Shown here: positions 15,472 to 25,570 of the stretch, piece by piece | How the letters are laid out: every line of letters begins with the position of its first letter | How positions within the stretch are numbered: the first letter of the stretch is position 1 | The notes under the pieces: generated by a model | Told to the model about the DNA's origin: nothing | What the model saw: only the letters and a program-made list of their open reading frames with translations | Databases searched by the model: none | Translations under genes and position numbers: made by a program | Source of the DNA: Corynebacterium riegelii | Lineage (GTDB): Bacteria; Actinomycetota; Actinomycetes; Mycobacteriales; Mycobacteriaceae | Direction of reading: 5' to 3' | DNA length: 64,000 bases | Assembly: GCF_016728505.1 (NCBI RefSeq) | Contig: NZ_CP068159.1 | Span: 1,612,001 to 1,676,000, forward strand

Positions 15472-18400
15472 TTATTTGGCAAACGCCTCGTCGATAAGCT
15501 GCTGCTCTTCCTGCTGGTGGATCTTGCCCACGCCGGTTGCAGTGGTGGACTGCGCACGGCGGGAGACACGAACCATCTCAGGCATATCCGGGATCAGGTT
15601 GCGCAGGTGCTCGTTGTAGAACGGCCACGGACCCTGGTTAGCCGGCTCATCCTGCACGAAGCGGATCTCCTTGGCGTTCGGGTAGTTCGCAAACGCATCC
15701 TTGAGGCGGTTGAACGGGATCGGGTGCAGCATTTCAAGGCGGATGATCGCAACGTCATCACGACCGTCCTTCTCCTTGCGCTTAGCAAGCTCGTAGTAGA
15801 TCTTGCCGGAGCACAGCAGGATGGTGGTGACCTTGTCAGTGTCGGCGATCTTCTTGTTGCCGCGCTCCACAAACGTCGGATCATCAATCACGGACTGGAA
15901 GCGGTTGACCTCGGTGAAGTCCGCAGGCTGGGACACAGCTGCCTTGTTGCGCAGCATGGACTTCGGCGTGAATACCACCAGCGGACGCTTCATCTCGCCG
16001 AGTGCCTGGCGGCGCAGCAGGTGGAAGTGGTTCGCCGGAGTAGACGGCTGTGCAATGGTCATGGAGCCCTCAGCAACCAGCTGCAGGTAGCGCTCGATGC
16101 GTGCGGAGGAGTGGTCCGGACCCTGGCCCTCGTAGCCGTGCGGCAGGAGCATGATCAGGCTGGACAGCTCACCCCACTTGGTCTCGCCGGAGGAGATGTA
16201 CTCATCAATGATGGTCTGCGCACCGTTCGCGAAGTCACCGAACTGCGCTTCCCACGCCACCACAGCGTCGTGGTCCGCAATGGTGTAGCCGTACTCAAAG
16301 CCAAGGCCTGCAAACTCGGTCAGGGCGGAGTTGTACACCTCGAAGCGGCCACCGTTGCCGGCCTCAACGGCCGCGTGGTCGATCGGGTTGAACGCTTCGC
16401 CGTTCTCCGGGTTGTACAGCACTGCGTGGCGCTGGGTGAAGGTACCGCGCTGGCTGTCCTCACCGGCGAGGCGGACAAAGCGGCCTTCCTTGGCCAGGGA
16501 ACCGAAGGCGAGGAGTTCGCCCCAGCCCCAGTCAATGTCACCGTTTTCGAAGGAGCCGCCACGGTTCTTCAGCACGTTCTTCAGGCGCTTGTTCGGCGTG
16601 AAGTCCTCCGGCAGGTCAGCGTAGGTATCGGCCAGCTTCTTGAAGGTCTCTTCCGTGATGTTGGTGTCCAGACCACGGGTGAGCTCCTGAGAATCCGTAA
16701 TACCGGTCTGCTCGCTCGGTGCACCCTCGGAAGCCTTCACATCAGAGAACACTGCGTCCAGCTGATCGTGGAAGTCCTGTGCCGCAATCTCCGCCTCTTC
16801 CTGGGAGATGTCGCCGCGGCCAATGAGGTCATTGGTGTAGCGGGTACGCACGGACGGGTGGGAGTCAATGCGGTCGTACATGACCGGCTGGGTCACGGTT
16901 GGGTCATCAGCCTCGTTGTGGCCGCGCAGGCGGTAGCAGATCAGGTCAATGAAGACGTCCTTGCCAAACTCGCGGCGGTACTCGGTTGCCAGCTGGGCAA
17001 CCCATGCGGCTGCCTCCGGGTCGTCACCATTGACGTGGAAGACCGGGCAGTCGAAGCCCTTGGCCAGGTCGGTGGCGTAGTAGGAGGAACGGCCGGAGTC
17101 CGGGGTGGTGGTGAAGCCGATCTGGTTGTTCACAATCACATGCACCGTGCCGCCGACGGAGTAGCCCGGCAGGCGAGACAGGTTCAGGGTCTCCTGGACC
17201 ACGCCCAGACCAGCGAAGGATGCGTCACCGTGGAGCATGATCGGCATGACCGGGAAGTCCTCGCGGCCTTCCTCAGCCTTGAGCAGGTCGGTCTTGGCGC
17301 GTGCCATACCCACCAGCACCGGATCCACAGCCTCAAGGTGGGACGGGTTAGCGGCCAGGGAGACCTTGATCTCACCGTCGCCAAACATCTGGATGTGCTC
17401 GCCCTCAAAGCCCAGGTGGTACTTCACGTCACCGGAGCCACCCTGCTGAGCAGCCTTGAAGTTGCCCTCGAACTCGTTGAAGATCGTCGCAACCGGCTTG
17501 CCAACAATGTTGAACAGCACGTTCAGGCGGCCACGGTGCGGCATGCCAATGACAACCTCGTCCAGGCCCTGGCCGGCGGCGGTGTCAATCGCAGCGTCCA
17601 TAAGCGGAATCAGGGTCTCCGCACCCTCAAGGGAGAAGCGCTTCTGGCCCAGGTACTTGGTCTGCAGGAAGTTCTCAAAAGCCTCAGCGGCGTTGAGCTT
17701 CTGCAGGATGTACTTCTGCTCCGCGTTGGTCGGCTTCGGCATGCCGGCCTCCATGCGGTCACGCAGCCACTCACGCTCATCACGGTCCATCACGTGTGCG
17801 TACTCAGCACCAACGTGCAGGGTGTAGGCGGCGCGCAGGCGAGACAGCACCTCGCGCAGCGTCATGCGCTCCTTGCCGCCGAAACCACCCACGTGGAAGG
17901 TGCGGTCCAGATCCCACAGGGTCAGGCCGTGGGACTCCAGCAACAGGTCGCGGGAATCCGGCTTCGGCAGGCCCGGCTGGTGCCAGCGCAGCGGGTTGGT
18001 GTCCGCGATCAGGTGGCCACGAGAGCGGTATGCCTCGATAAGCTGCATGACACGGGTGTCCTTGTTAATGCCGGTATCCGGCAGGTCCTGTGCCCAGCGC
18101 AGCGGGGAGTAGGGGATTTCGAGGGATTCGAAGATTTCGTCCCAAAACTTATCGTCAATAAGCAGCTGCGAAATGTCACGCAGGAACTCACCGGACTCTG
18201 CACCCTGGATGACACGGTGGTCATAGGTGGAGGTCAGGGTGACCAGCTTGCCCACGCCAAGCTCAGCCAGGCGGTCCTCGGAGGCGCCTGCGAACTCTGC
18301 CGGGTAATCCATCGCACCAACGCCAACGATGGTGCCCTGGCCCTTGGTCAGACGCGGGATGGAGTGGCGGGTACCAATGCCGCCCGGGTTGGTCAGCTGA

Positions 18401-19203
18401 ATGGTCACGCCGGAGAAGTCATCCATGGTCAGCTTGCCCACGCGGGCGCGGTCCACGATGTCCTCGTATGCGTCGACGAACTGGTTAAAGGAGAGCTTCT
18501 CGCACTCCTTGATAGCTGCAACTACCAGGTTGCGGGAGCCGTCCTTGCCCGGCAGGTCAATAGCCAGACCCAGGTTGATGTGCTCCGGCTGTACCGCGAA
18601 GGACTTCTTCTCTTCCTCGCGGTAGTTCTTGTTCATGTCCGGGTGCAGCTTGGTTGCCTGGATGATGGCGTAACCAATGATGTGGGTAAAGGAGATCTTG
18701 CCGCCGCGGGTGCGCTTCAGGTGGTCGTTGACCAGGGCGCGGTTTTCAAACATGAGCTTGACAGGCATGTCACGCACGGTGGTCGCCGTAGGAACCTCAA
18801 GCGACTCGTTCATATTCTTCGCAATGGCGCGGAATGCGCCCTTGAGCTGGGTCTCGCCCGGCTCAACCTTGATCTCCGGGATGCGATCCAGTGGGGACTT
18901 CTTCGGCTTCGGCAGAACCGTCTGCGGCTTCTTGGTCTGCGCTGCGGCCTGGTCAACCTTGGTCTCACGACCGTCCTGGCTAGGTGCCGCCGTGGAGCGC
19001 GACACCTTCGGATCCGTCTTCGGCTGCGAGGAGCCCTTTGCGGACGGGGTGACGTTGGCGGTGCCCTTTGCAGTCTTCGGAGCGCCCTGCTTTTCAAATA
19101 GCTCACGCCACTCCGCATCGACGGAGTTTGGATCCTCCTGGAACTGCTGGAACATCTCGTCAACCAGCCAGCTGTTCTGGCCGAATGTGTTTTCGCTGCT
19201 CAC
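15472..19203 (-). CDS. odhA: Multifunctional 2-oxoglutarate dehydrogenase OdhA (E2-E1 fusion)
   Basis: 1243-aa TCA-cycle enzyme fusing an E2-type succinyltransferase domain to the ThDP-dependent E1, as in C. glutamicum OdhA and mycobacterial Kgd. The N-terminal peptide reads NSWLVDEMFQQF, then a low-complexity linker rich in Lys, Pro and Ala. The acyltransferase domain (about 120-355) has GGIGTRHSIPRLTKGQGT and TYDHRVIQGAESGEF. The E1 part has VVIGMPHRGRLNVLFNIVGK, the ThDP/Mg GDASFAG region and LLPHGYEGQGPDHSSARIER. There is no lipoyl domain, so it depends on AceF. The GTG start at 19203 is preceded by GAAGGAAGG. Expected to be inhibited by OdhI/GarA through its FHA domain (known for the family). 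Confidence 0.97.
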   Translation of the reverse strand: MSSENTFGQNSWLVDEMFQQFQEDPNSVDAEWRELFEKQGAPKTAKGTANVTPSAKGSSQPKTDPKVSRSTAAPSQDGRETKVDQAAAQTKKPQTVLPKPKKSPLDRIPEIKVEPGETQLKGAFRAIAKNMNESLEVPTATTVRDMPVKLMFENRALVNDHLKRTRGGKISFTHIIGYAIIQATKLHPDMNKNYREEEKKSFAVQPEHINLGLAIDLPGKDGSRNLVVAAIKECEKLSFNQFVDAYEDIVDRARVGKLTMDDFSGVTIQLTNPGGIGTRHSIPRLTKGQGTIVGVGAMDYPAEFAGASEDRLAELGVGKLVTLTSTYDHRVIQGAESGEFLRDISQLLIDDKFWDEIFESLEIPYSPLRWAQDLPDTGINKDTRVMQLIEAYRSRGHLIADTNPLRWHQPGLPKPDSRDLLLESHGLTLWDLDRTFHVGGFGGKERMTLREVLSRLRAAYTLHVGAEYAHVMDRDEREWLRDRMEAGMPKPTNAEQKYILQKLNAAEAFENFLQTKYLGQKRFSLEGAETLIPLMDAAIDTAAGQGLDEVVIGMPHRGRLNVLFNIVGKPVATIFNEFEGNFKAAQQGGSGDVKYHLGFEGEHIQMFGDGEIKVSLAANPSHLEAVDPVLVGMARAKTDLLKAEEGREDFPVMPIMLHGDASFAGLGVVQETLNLSRLPGYSVGGTVHVIVNNQIGFTTTPDSGRSSYYATDLAKGFDCPVFHVNGDDPEAAAWVAQLATEYRREFGKDVFIDLICYRLRGHNEADDPTVTQPVMYDRIDSHPSVRTRYTNDLIGRGDISQEEAEIAAQDFHDQLDAVFSDVKASEGAPSEQTGITDSQELTRGLDTNITEETFKKLADTYADLPEDFTPNKRLKNVLKNRGGSFENGDIDWGWGELLAFGSLAKEGRFVRLAGEDSQRGTFTQRHAVLYNPENGEAFNPIDHAAVEAGNGGRFEVYNSALTEFAGLGFEYGYTIADHDAVVAWEAQFGDFANGAQTIIDEYISSGETKWGELSSLIMLLPHGYEGQGPDHSSARIERYLQLVAEGSMTIAQPSTPANHFHLLRRQALGEMKRPLVVFTPKSMLRNKAAVSQPADFTEVNRFQSVIDDPTFVERGNKKIADTDKVTTILLCSGKIYYELAKRKEKDGRDDVAIIRLEMLHPIPFNRLKDAFANYPNAKEIRFVQDEPANQGPWPFYNEHLRNLIPDMPEMVRVSRRAQSTTATGVGKIHQQEEQQLIDEAFAK

Positions 19204-19337
19204 GGCAGGTGTTCGCCTTCCTTCAGTGGTGTCAAGTTTGTCTAATTTAGCGACTTCACAACGATGTTAGTGAAATCAGTCACGCTTCGACATCGCCTAT
19301 AACAATTCTTGCAGGTGTGCCGCCGGAACTACCCCCA

Positions 19338-22300
19338 TTATCGGTGTGCCTCCCACATGCGTGCATACCGGCCTCCCATAGCGAGTAATTCAGCGTGGCT
19401 GCCGTCTTCCACAATACGTCCCGAATCAATAAAAACGATACGGTCCGCCCGCGCGGCGGTGGCCAACCGGTGGGCCACAATCACGGCAGTGCGCCCCGCG
19501 GTGGCCTGGTTTGAGGCGTTGAGCACCGCGCGTTCGGTTGCAGGATCCAACGTGGCTGTTGCTTCATCCAGCAGCATCGCGTCTGGCTGCAGCAGCTCGG
19601 CGCGCGCAAGTGCGATGATTTGTCGTTGGCCAGAGCTTAAACGCCTGCCGCGATCACCCACGCGCGCGTTGAAGCCGCCTGGGATGGATGCGATGACGTC
19701 TAGCGCACCAATGCGCTCAACTGCTGCCTCGATGTCGGCGTCAGTGGCCTGCGGCATTCCGTAGGCAATGTTGCTGGCAACCGTGCCTGCAAACAGGTAG
19801 GACTCCTGCGGCACCTGCGCCAGGCTGCGACGCCACTGGGGAAGCGGGAATTCACGAATATCCACACCGGAGGCACGCACAGAACCTTCGACAGGATCGT
19901 AGAAGCGCGCTAGGAGTTTGACCACAGTGGATTTGCCCGCGCCGGTCGGGCCGACCAGCGCCACGTTTTCGCCCGGGCGCAGTGCCAGGGTCATATTCGC
20001 AATGGTGGGGGTGGTGGCGCTTTGGTAGGTAAACGTGGCGTCGGCAAGCAAAAGCTCCCCACGTACAGCCTGACGGGCATCGGGTGAGGTGCCGGTATCG
20101 GGCACGTCGGTGCGCTCGCGCAAAAGTTGGGTGATGCGCTCGAAGCTGACGGTGGCTTGCTGCCAGGAATCAAAAATCTGGCCAAGCTGCTGAATCGGCC
20201 CGTAGAGCTGGCCGAGATACATGGTGAAGGCTACCAGCACGCCGATGCTGAGCGTGCCATCTGCCACCCGTTGGGCACCGATGCCTATCACCAGTGCCGT
20301 CATGATTTGGCTAATGGCCTGCATGGCGGGGAAGTACAGGCCCATGGCGGTAATAGAGCGCATGCGCAGGCGGCGGTAGTGATCGGATTCGGCGGCGAAG
20401 GCGGCTTCTGCACGCGCCTCGCCGCGGTGCATCTGGGTGACACGAATGCCGCCGATTAGCTCAGCAAATTGCCCGTTGACCAGGCTGACCTGGGTGCGCG
20501 CGGCGCGGTAGAAGCGCTTGGAATAGTGCCGGAACACTAAGGTGGCAAGCACGATCACGGGCACCGCCAGCATGGCAATCAAAGTCAGCGCGCCGTCGGT
20601 GGACACCAGCATGACGGACACACCGATCAGTGAGCCGACGGCCACAATCGCCTGGGCAAGACCCGTCTGCAAAAACGAGGACAGCGTGTCAATATCCGTG
20701 GTCATGCGCGTGATGATCTTGCCGGACAGCCGTGATTCGAAATAGCTCAAACCCAGCCGCTGCAGATGCGCGTAACTGCGCAGCCGAAGCCCGTAGAGCA
20801 GGCGTTCGCCAGCGCGCGAGGACAGCACCGTCATCGCCACCTCCGCAGCCCAGGCGATCAGCACCACGCCCAGGCCAAGCATGCCTACCTGCAGCAAAAA
20901 ATCTCGGTTGCCTTGCTCGATGCCGCCGTCAATCGCCGCGCGGGTCAGCGTTGGAAACGCCAGATCCGCCGCCACACCGACCACCAGCAGCGCAACGGTT
21001 GCCACGATCAGCCAGCGCACCGCCGAAAACAGGTTGCGCACACGGAACTCGCCCTCCGGCAGTTGCAGTTGTGGCATCTCCGTCGCCTCTGGCAGTTGCG
21101 CCACTCGCTCCATCAGCTCCTCGGTGGCGGAGGCAGGCGCAGTATCCTCAGGTACTTCCGGCCACAAGGTTTCCGCAGGGGGCTTTTGCTTATCGACGCC
21201 TACGTGATCCCCACCAGCGCCCATCAACGCCTGGTAGGCCTCGGTGCGTGCCACCTCATCGCGAGGACCGTCCATGATCACGTGGCCGTGATCCATAACC
21301 ACCACGCGGTCTGCATGGTCCACCGTGGACTGGCGGTGCGCCACCGCGATCACGGTCACCCCGTGAAGGTGGCTTCGAAGATTCGCCAGGATTTTGGCTT
21401 CGTTGATGGCATCGATGGCGGATGTGGCGTCGTCAAGCAACAGCACCTTTGGGCGGGCGAGCAGCGCACGGGCGAGTGCTATGCGCTGACGCTGGCCACC
21501 GGAGAGGGTCAGCCCGCGCTCACCGACCTCAGTCTGATAGCCCTCGGGCAGGCGCTCAATGAACTCATCAGCAAGCGCTAGGCGCGCTGCCTGCTCCACC
21601 TCAGCCTGCGAGGCATCCGGGTTGCCCAGCGCAATGTTGTCGTAGACAGAGGTGGAAAACAGGAAGGCCTCATCAAACACACACGTGACGTGGGTGCGGT
21701 CAGTGGGGAAGACCGTACCTTGGTCAGGCGTGTAGAAACCGCCGCCAAGCTGCAGAGCCATGGTCTTGCCCGAGCCAGGCGGGCCAACGATAGCCACCTG
21801 CTCGCCGGGATTGACGTGCAGCGTGAAGTCATCCAGCACCTGGTTGCCATTGAGCGCAAAATCCACGTGATCAAAGCGGATGCCCGAGCTGGCCTGCGTT
21901 TGCTGTGCTGCGGGTGTTTCGGGGGCTTCTGGTGCTTCTGGTGCGAGTTCGAGGACGTCTTCAAGCCTCGCAACCGAACTCATCCCCATGTGAATGCGCA
22001 CATACTGGCTTGTCAGCGCGGAAAGCTGCGTGGTCATCGCCGTGAGGTAGGCGGTAAACGCCACAAACGTGCCGACGGTGATGTCACCGCGAAGCGCACT
22101 CATGCCGCCAATCACAATCGTGATCACCAGCGCCACCTTGGGCAGCTGCGCCAACAGCGGCTGGAACCGTGCAGTGAGCTTCGCGGTGCGCATCTTCACT
22201 GCGTAGAGCTCTTTGCCCAACGCATCCAGCGCATCAATCTCGCGCTGCTCCTGGCCAAAAGCCTGCACCACGCGAACGCCAGAAACCGTCTCCTCAACCT

Positions 22301-22916
22301 GCTGCGTGAGATCCGCGGCCTTCTGCTGGTTCACCCAGGTTGCGGCGTACAGCAGACGGCGTGAACGGTTCGCTTCCCAAATCATCAGCGGCAGCAGTGC
22401 CAGTGCCATGAGTGACAGCGAGACGTCCATGGTAAACATCACCACAAGCGTGGCCACCAGCTGCAACGCTCGCGTAAACAGCATGGGGGAACTGCCCAAC
22501 ACCATGTGGAACTGGCCCAAGTCTGTAATTGAGCGCGACACCACCTGGCCCGCAACAATGCGGTCCTGACCAGGGCCGTCTAAGCGGTGCAAGGTGCGAA
22601 GCAGTTGTACGCGCATCCAGTGCTGGCTATTGGACGCCAAACGCCCCGAGGTAAACCTTCGGATGAAGTTCACAGCAAACGTGGCAAGTGCAATGGCCAC
22701 CATCGCCCAGGCGACCTTGTGGATATCGCCTGCCGTGTTGCCCGCAGCGATGTCTATCGCACGACCCGTCAGCGCCGGTACCGCCGTTTGAAACACTGCC
22801 GAAAACACCGCAGCGGAAAACGCCACAATGGCAGGGCCACGGTTGGCGGACAGCGCACGCAACAGCGCACGCCTGGCGCTGGGTGGGGTCGCGGGTTTGG
22901 GCTGAGGTGAGGACAA
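19338..22916 (-). CDS. Fused heterodimer-type ABC exporter (TMD-NBD-TMD-NBD)
   Basis: 1192-aa single chain equal to two half-exporters. NBD1: Walker A GPPGSGKTM (about 373-381), signature LSGGQ, Walker B LLLDDATSAID with Asp where the catalytic Glu should be. NBD2: Walker A GPTGAGKST (about 984-992), signature LSSGQ, Walker B MLLDEATATLD with Glu present. One site is therefore degenerate, as in heterodimeric exporters such as Rv1272c/Rv1273c, whose separate genes correspond to the two halves. The linker about 572-578 reads GVDKQKP and is encoded by an exact copy of the dispersed repeat. Substrate unknown. Lies upstream of odhA on the same strand. Confidence 0.9.
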   Translation of the reverse strand: MSSPQPKPATPPSARRALLRALSANRGPAIVAFSAAVFSAVFQTAVPALTGRAIDIAAGNTAGDIHKVAWAMVAIALATFAVNFIRRFTSGRLASNSQHWMRVQLLRTLHRLDGPGQDRIVAGQVVSRSITDLGQFHMVLGSSPMLFTRALQLVATLVVMFTMDVSLSLMALALLPLMIWEANRSRRLLYAATWVNQQKAADLTQQVEETVSGVRVVQAFGQEQREIDALDALGKELYAVKMRTAKLTARFQPLLAQLPKVALVITIVIGGMSALRGDITVGTFVAFTAYLTAMTTQLSALTSQYVRIHMGMSSVARLEDVLELAPEAPEAPETPAAQQTQASSGIRFDHVDFALNGNQVLDDFTLHVNPGEQVAIVGPPGSGKTMALQLGGGFYTPDQGTVFPTDRTHVTCVFDEAFLFSTSVYDNIALGNPDASQAEVEQAARLALADEFIERLPEGYQTEVGERGLTLSGGQRQRIALARALLARPKVLLLDDATSAIDAINEAKILANLRSHLHGVTVIAVAHRQSTVDHADRVVVMDHGHVIMDGPRDEVARTEAYQALMGAGGDHVGVDKQKPPAETLWPEVPEDTAPASATEELMERVAQLPEATEMPQLQLPEGEFRVRNLFSAVRWLIVATVALLVVGVAADLAFPTLTRAAIDGGIEQGNRDFLLQVGMLGLGVVLIAWAAEVAMTVLSSRAGERLLYGLRLRSYAHLQRLGLSYFESRLSGKIITRMTTDIDTLSSFLQTGLAQAIVAVGSLIGVSVMLVSTDGALTLIAMLAVPVIVLATLVFRHYSKRFYRAARTQVSLVNGQFAELIGGIRVTQMHRGEARAEAAFAAESDHYRRLRMRSITAMGLYFPAMQAISQIMTALVIGIGAQRVADGTLSIGVLVAFTMYLGQLYGPIQQLGQIFDSWQQATVSFERITQLLRERTDVPDTGTSPDARQAVRGELLLADATFTYQSATTPTIANMTLALRPGENVALVGPTGAGKSTVVKLLARFYDPVEGSVRASGVDIREFPLPQWRRSLAQVPQESYLFAGTVASNIAYGMPQATDADIEAAVERIGALDVIASIPGGFNARVGDRGRRLSSGQRQIIALARAELLQPDAMLLDEATATLDPATERAVLNASNQATAGRTAVIVAHRLATAARADRIVFIDSGRIVEDGSHAELLAMGGRYARMWEAHR
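21181..21200 (-). repeat. Dispersed 20-bp element, copy B (exact)
   Basis: Reverse complement of GGCGTCGATAAGCAAAAGCC. On the gene strand it encodes GVDKQKP in the linker between NBD1 and TMD2 of the fused ABC exporter. Confidence 0.85.
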
Positions 22917-22932
22917 AATCTACTCGGTCTAT

Positions 22933-23833
22933 CTACTCGGTCTCGGCTTCCGGATTCTTCTTGGTGTTTTTAAACAGATTGAGAATCCACGCAGCAAAGT
23001 TGCGGGGATCCATGCTCATCTTCGCTTCTGTAGCGTCCGCCTTCTCCGGCAGCGGTTCCGCAAAAGCTACAGGGGTGGCCCCGAGTGCGCCGACGGCGTT
23101 GTCCACCACGGCGTTAGCTAGCTTGCGGTTAGCCGCCCTGCCGGCAAGCGCGCCAAGGCCCAGCGGCAGCAGTTTGCCAATCCAGCCGCGAAGCAGCTTG
23201 CGACGCATAGAACGCAGCGCAAACCGGGTCAGCATGCTGTTGGCTTCCTTCAGCGTTGGTCCGGAGAACTTGTTCAGTGTGTTTTTGCTCAGCGGCTTGT
23301 CACTGTCAGAGCCCAGAATCGTATCCACAATGGCCACGCCCTTCGCACCGGTCAGCGTGGTCAAGACCACCGCGCGGCGACGCTCCGGATCGGAGATATC
23401 CGTTGCCTCGCAGGTACGCCGAGGCAACGGTGTAAAACGCAGCGAGATCTAAAAACAGCACAGACTCGCCGGCAATGGCAGCTGCGCCCGTAACAAAACC
23501 AACGCCAGGAATCGCCGCTGCAAGGCCCGCGCCAGCGCCGGTTGTGGCAACCGTGGTACGGAACTGCTTCGTCATCAGCTCCTGAATCTCATCTGGCGTT
23601 GCGTCTGGGTTTTGGCGACGCAGCCAATTCACGTACGCGCGGATCGTGCCCGTCTGCAGGTTCACTGCCGCATCCACAGAACGGATAAAGGCTTTGCCTA
23701 ACGGTCCAGCGTCCTCAATCAGGCGATTGGGATCCTCTGACTCAATTTCCTTGATCAAGGTCTTTGTCTCGCGTTCGGAGATTGCTGTGCCTTCTGCGTT
23801 GTTGTTCTTTTTGTTTCGTTTAGTCCCCAGCAT
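22933..23833 (-). pseudogene. EcsC-like membrane-associated protein gene, frameshifted
   Basis: Two overlapping reading frames join into one protein. The first frame (from ATG 23833, after AGGAGG) runs MLGTKRNKK to FYTVASAYLRG. The second continues ISDPERRRAVVLTTLTGAKG to the end at 22933. Removing one base of a two-C run at 23400-23401 (GG on the gene strand) restores YLRGNDISDPERRR and a protein of about 300 aa. The glycine/alanine-rich GAGAGLAAAIPGVGFVTGAA stretch resembles EcsC-type proteins. Either a recent mutation or a sequencing error; both halves otherwise look intact. Lies 16 nt upstream of the ABC exporter, so the two are probably co-transcribed. Confidence 0.75.
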
Positions 23834-23881
23834 TCGGTGACCTCCTTTTTGTTCTCGAAACAGTCTACGGGTGTGCAGCGC

Positions 23882-23887
23882 TACGCT
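23882..23887 (+). promoter_or_regulatory. -10 box TACGCT of the carboxylesterase gene
   Basis: TANNNT hexamer 7 nt before ATG 23895; favours this start over GTG 23871. Confidence 0.45.
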
Positions 23888-23894
23888 GGCGGGC

Positions 23895-25439
23895 ATGGAT
23901 GGAGAGCAAAGCCTAGAGGTGCCCACTTCGGCGGGCGTCATCCGCGGCTTTATCCACCCCCGAACTGGCGTGCGCACCTGGCGCGGTGTGCCCTATGGCG
24001 GACCGACAGGTGGCGAGAACCGTTTCCGGGCGCCACAGATGGTCACCCCCTGGGAAGGCGTGCGTGAGACCACCCGTTTTGCCCCGCCCGCACTCCAGGG
24101 CTCCTTTGGGTGGAAAGACCACGTTGTTGGCACCGAGGACTGCCTGACACTCGACATTGTCCGACCGGACACTGATGAAGAGCTTCCCGTGGTGGTCTAC
24201 TTCCACGGCGGTACCTTTGTTACCGGCGCAAGCCATGAAAAAGTCCTGCGCGGCCACCTGCTGGCGAAAGCCACCAACGTTGTCTACGTGTCAGTGAACT
24301 TCCGCCTCGGCGTGCTGGGGTACCTGGACTTCCGCTCCGTAGGCTCGGACTGTGAGGCCAACCCGGCGATCCATGATCAGATTTTGTCCCTGGCATGGGT
24401 GCGCGACAACATTGCCAACTTTGGCGGCAACCCAGAGCGCGTGACCATCATGGGCGAATCCGCCGGCGGCGCCGCTGTTCTACACCTCATGTGCGCACCA
24501 GCCGCGCGCGGCATGTTCCATGCAGCTGTTGCCCAAAGCCCGCCCGCAGCCAGCGTACACTCTCGCCGCCAGGCCGAAATGTGGGTGCATGAGCTTATCG
24601 ACGGCATGGGGATGTCCCGCCTGTCCACCCTCGAAGACCTGCGCAAAGCAGATGCAGCGGACCTGGTAAGAACCGGCCAATCCATGCTGTTCAACGGCAA
24701 AGAGCTCGTGCAATTTAACACCGCGTTCATGCCAACCGTGGACGGGGTAACCCTCAAGGCACACCCCATCGACGTTTTCGATATGGGCAAGCAAGCCGCA
24801 GTGCCACTGATCATTGGCACGAACGCCGATGAAGCCAGCTTTGCCAAAACCATGTACCAAACCATCAAGCAGCGTCAACGGGCGGCGCGCCGGGCTTTGA
24901 GCGTGTATGACCCGGACAATGCCACCCAGGTCATGCGGGTGTACGGCGATGTGGTGGGCAGACGTGATTTTGCTGAGCTGATTGCAGACGCCGTGTTTTG
25001 GGCCCCGTCCGTGTTGGTGGCTACCGCGCACCGGCAGGTGGCGGACACGTGGATGTATCGCTTTGACTACGCCTCTGAGGCGATGCGCAGAATTGGGCTC
25101 GGTGCGGTGCACACCTCCGATTTGGCGCCGGTGTTTGGTGATCCGCATGCCACCCGCGCGTCCAAGATTGACCGCTTTGCGCCCGTTGAGGATTTCCAGG
25201 AGGTCAGCCGTATGATGCAGTACCACTGGGGCGAGTTCTTCCACCACGGGCGACCGGGGGAGGAGTGGCCGGAGTACGGGTTCCGTGATGAGGATGTGCC
25301 GGGGCGTGCCACGGCCATATTTGACCGCGAGTTTTCGGTGCTGTTTGACCCGAAGGCCAGGCAGCGTCGTGCGTGGGAGGGCTTTGATATGCGTGAGTGG
25401 GGCATTGGGCGTGCGGAGCTGGTGGAAGACGACGAGTAG
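23895..25439 (+). CDS. Type B carboxylesterase/lipase family alpha/beta hydrolase
   Basis: 514-aa serine esterase of the PnbA/cholinesterase-like family. The oxyanion-hole motif VVVYFHGGTF (about 103-112) and the nucleophile elbow GESAGG (Ser about 190) are visible. The family N-terminus AGVIRGFIHPRTGVRTWRGV and EDCLTLDIVRP are also clear. GTNADEASF and the late HTSDLAPVFG give candidate Glu/Asp and His. No signal peptide, so it is cytoplasmic. Start chosen by the -10 box 7 nt upstream; divergent from the frameshifted EcsC-like gene. Natural substrate unknown. Confidence 0.88.
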   Translation: MDGEQSLEVPTSAGVIRGFIHPRTGVRTWRGVPYGGPTGGENRFRAPQMVTPWEGVRETTRFAPPALQGSFGWKDHVVGTEDCLTLDIVRPDTDEELPVVVYFHGGTFVTGASHEKVLRGHLLAKATNVVYVSVNFRLGVLGYLDFRSVGSDCEANPAIHDQILSLAWVRDNIANFGGNPERVTIMGESAGGAAVLHLMCAPAARGMFHAAVAQSPPAASVHSRRQAEMWVHELIDGMGMSRLSTLEDLRKADAADLVRTGQSMLFNGKELVQFNTAFMPTVDGVTLKAHPIDVFDMGKQAAVPLIIGTNADEASFAKTMYQTIKQRQRAARRALSVYDPDNATQVMRVYGDVVGRRDFAELIADAVFWAPSVLVATAHRQVADTWMYRFDYASEAMRRIGLGAVHTSDLAPVFGDPHATRASKIDRFAPVEDFQEVSRMMQYHWGEFFHHGRPGEEWPEYGFRDEDVPGRATAIFDREFSVLFDPKARQRRAWEGFDMREWGIGRAELVEDDE

Positions 25440-25570
25440 GCGCCAAACAAACAGTGCGAATTCATCAGCGCCGTTTCGTTTTCGTGGCTAGGCTGGGGCG
25501 GGTCCGCATCCGCGCCGGTTGTGCGTCGTGGATGTCCACTGATGTGCATAGTCAGAAAGGTAGTTCTACC

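Noticed and set aside
15484..15500. GTCGATAAGC at the odhA 3' end as a repeat copy
   Set aside because: Encodes the conserved LIDEA end of OdhA and lacks the AAAAGCC half.
15517..19101. Very long plus-strand reading frame opposite odhA
   Set aside because: Antisense shadow caused by high-GC codon use; odhA on the minus strand has full-length family similarity.
20037..20056. GGCGTCGGCAAGCAAAAGCT in the ABC exporter as a firm repeat copy
   Set aside because: 17/20 match, but it encodes the start of NBD2 (LLLADATF), which ABC family constraint could produce; kept only as a near match.
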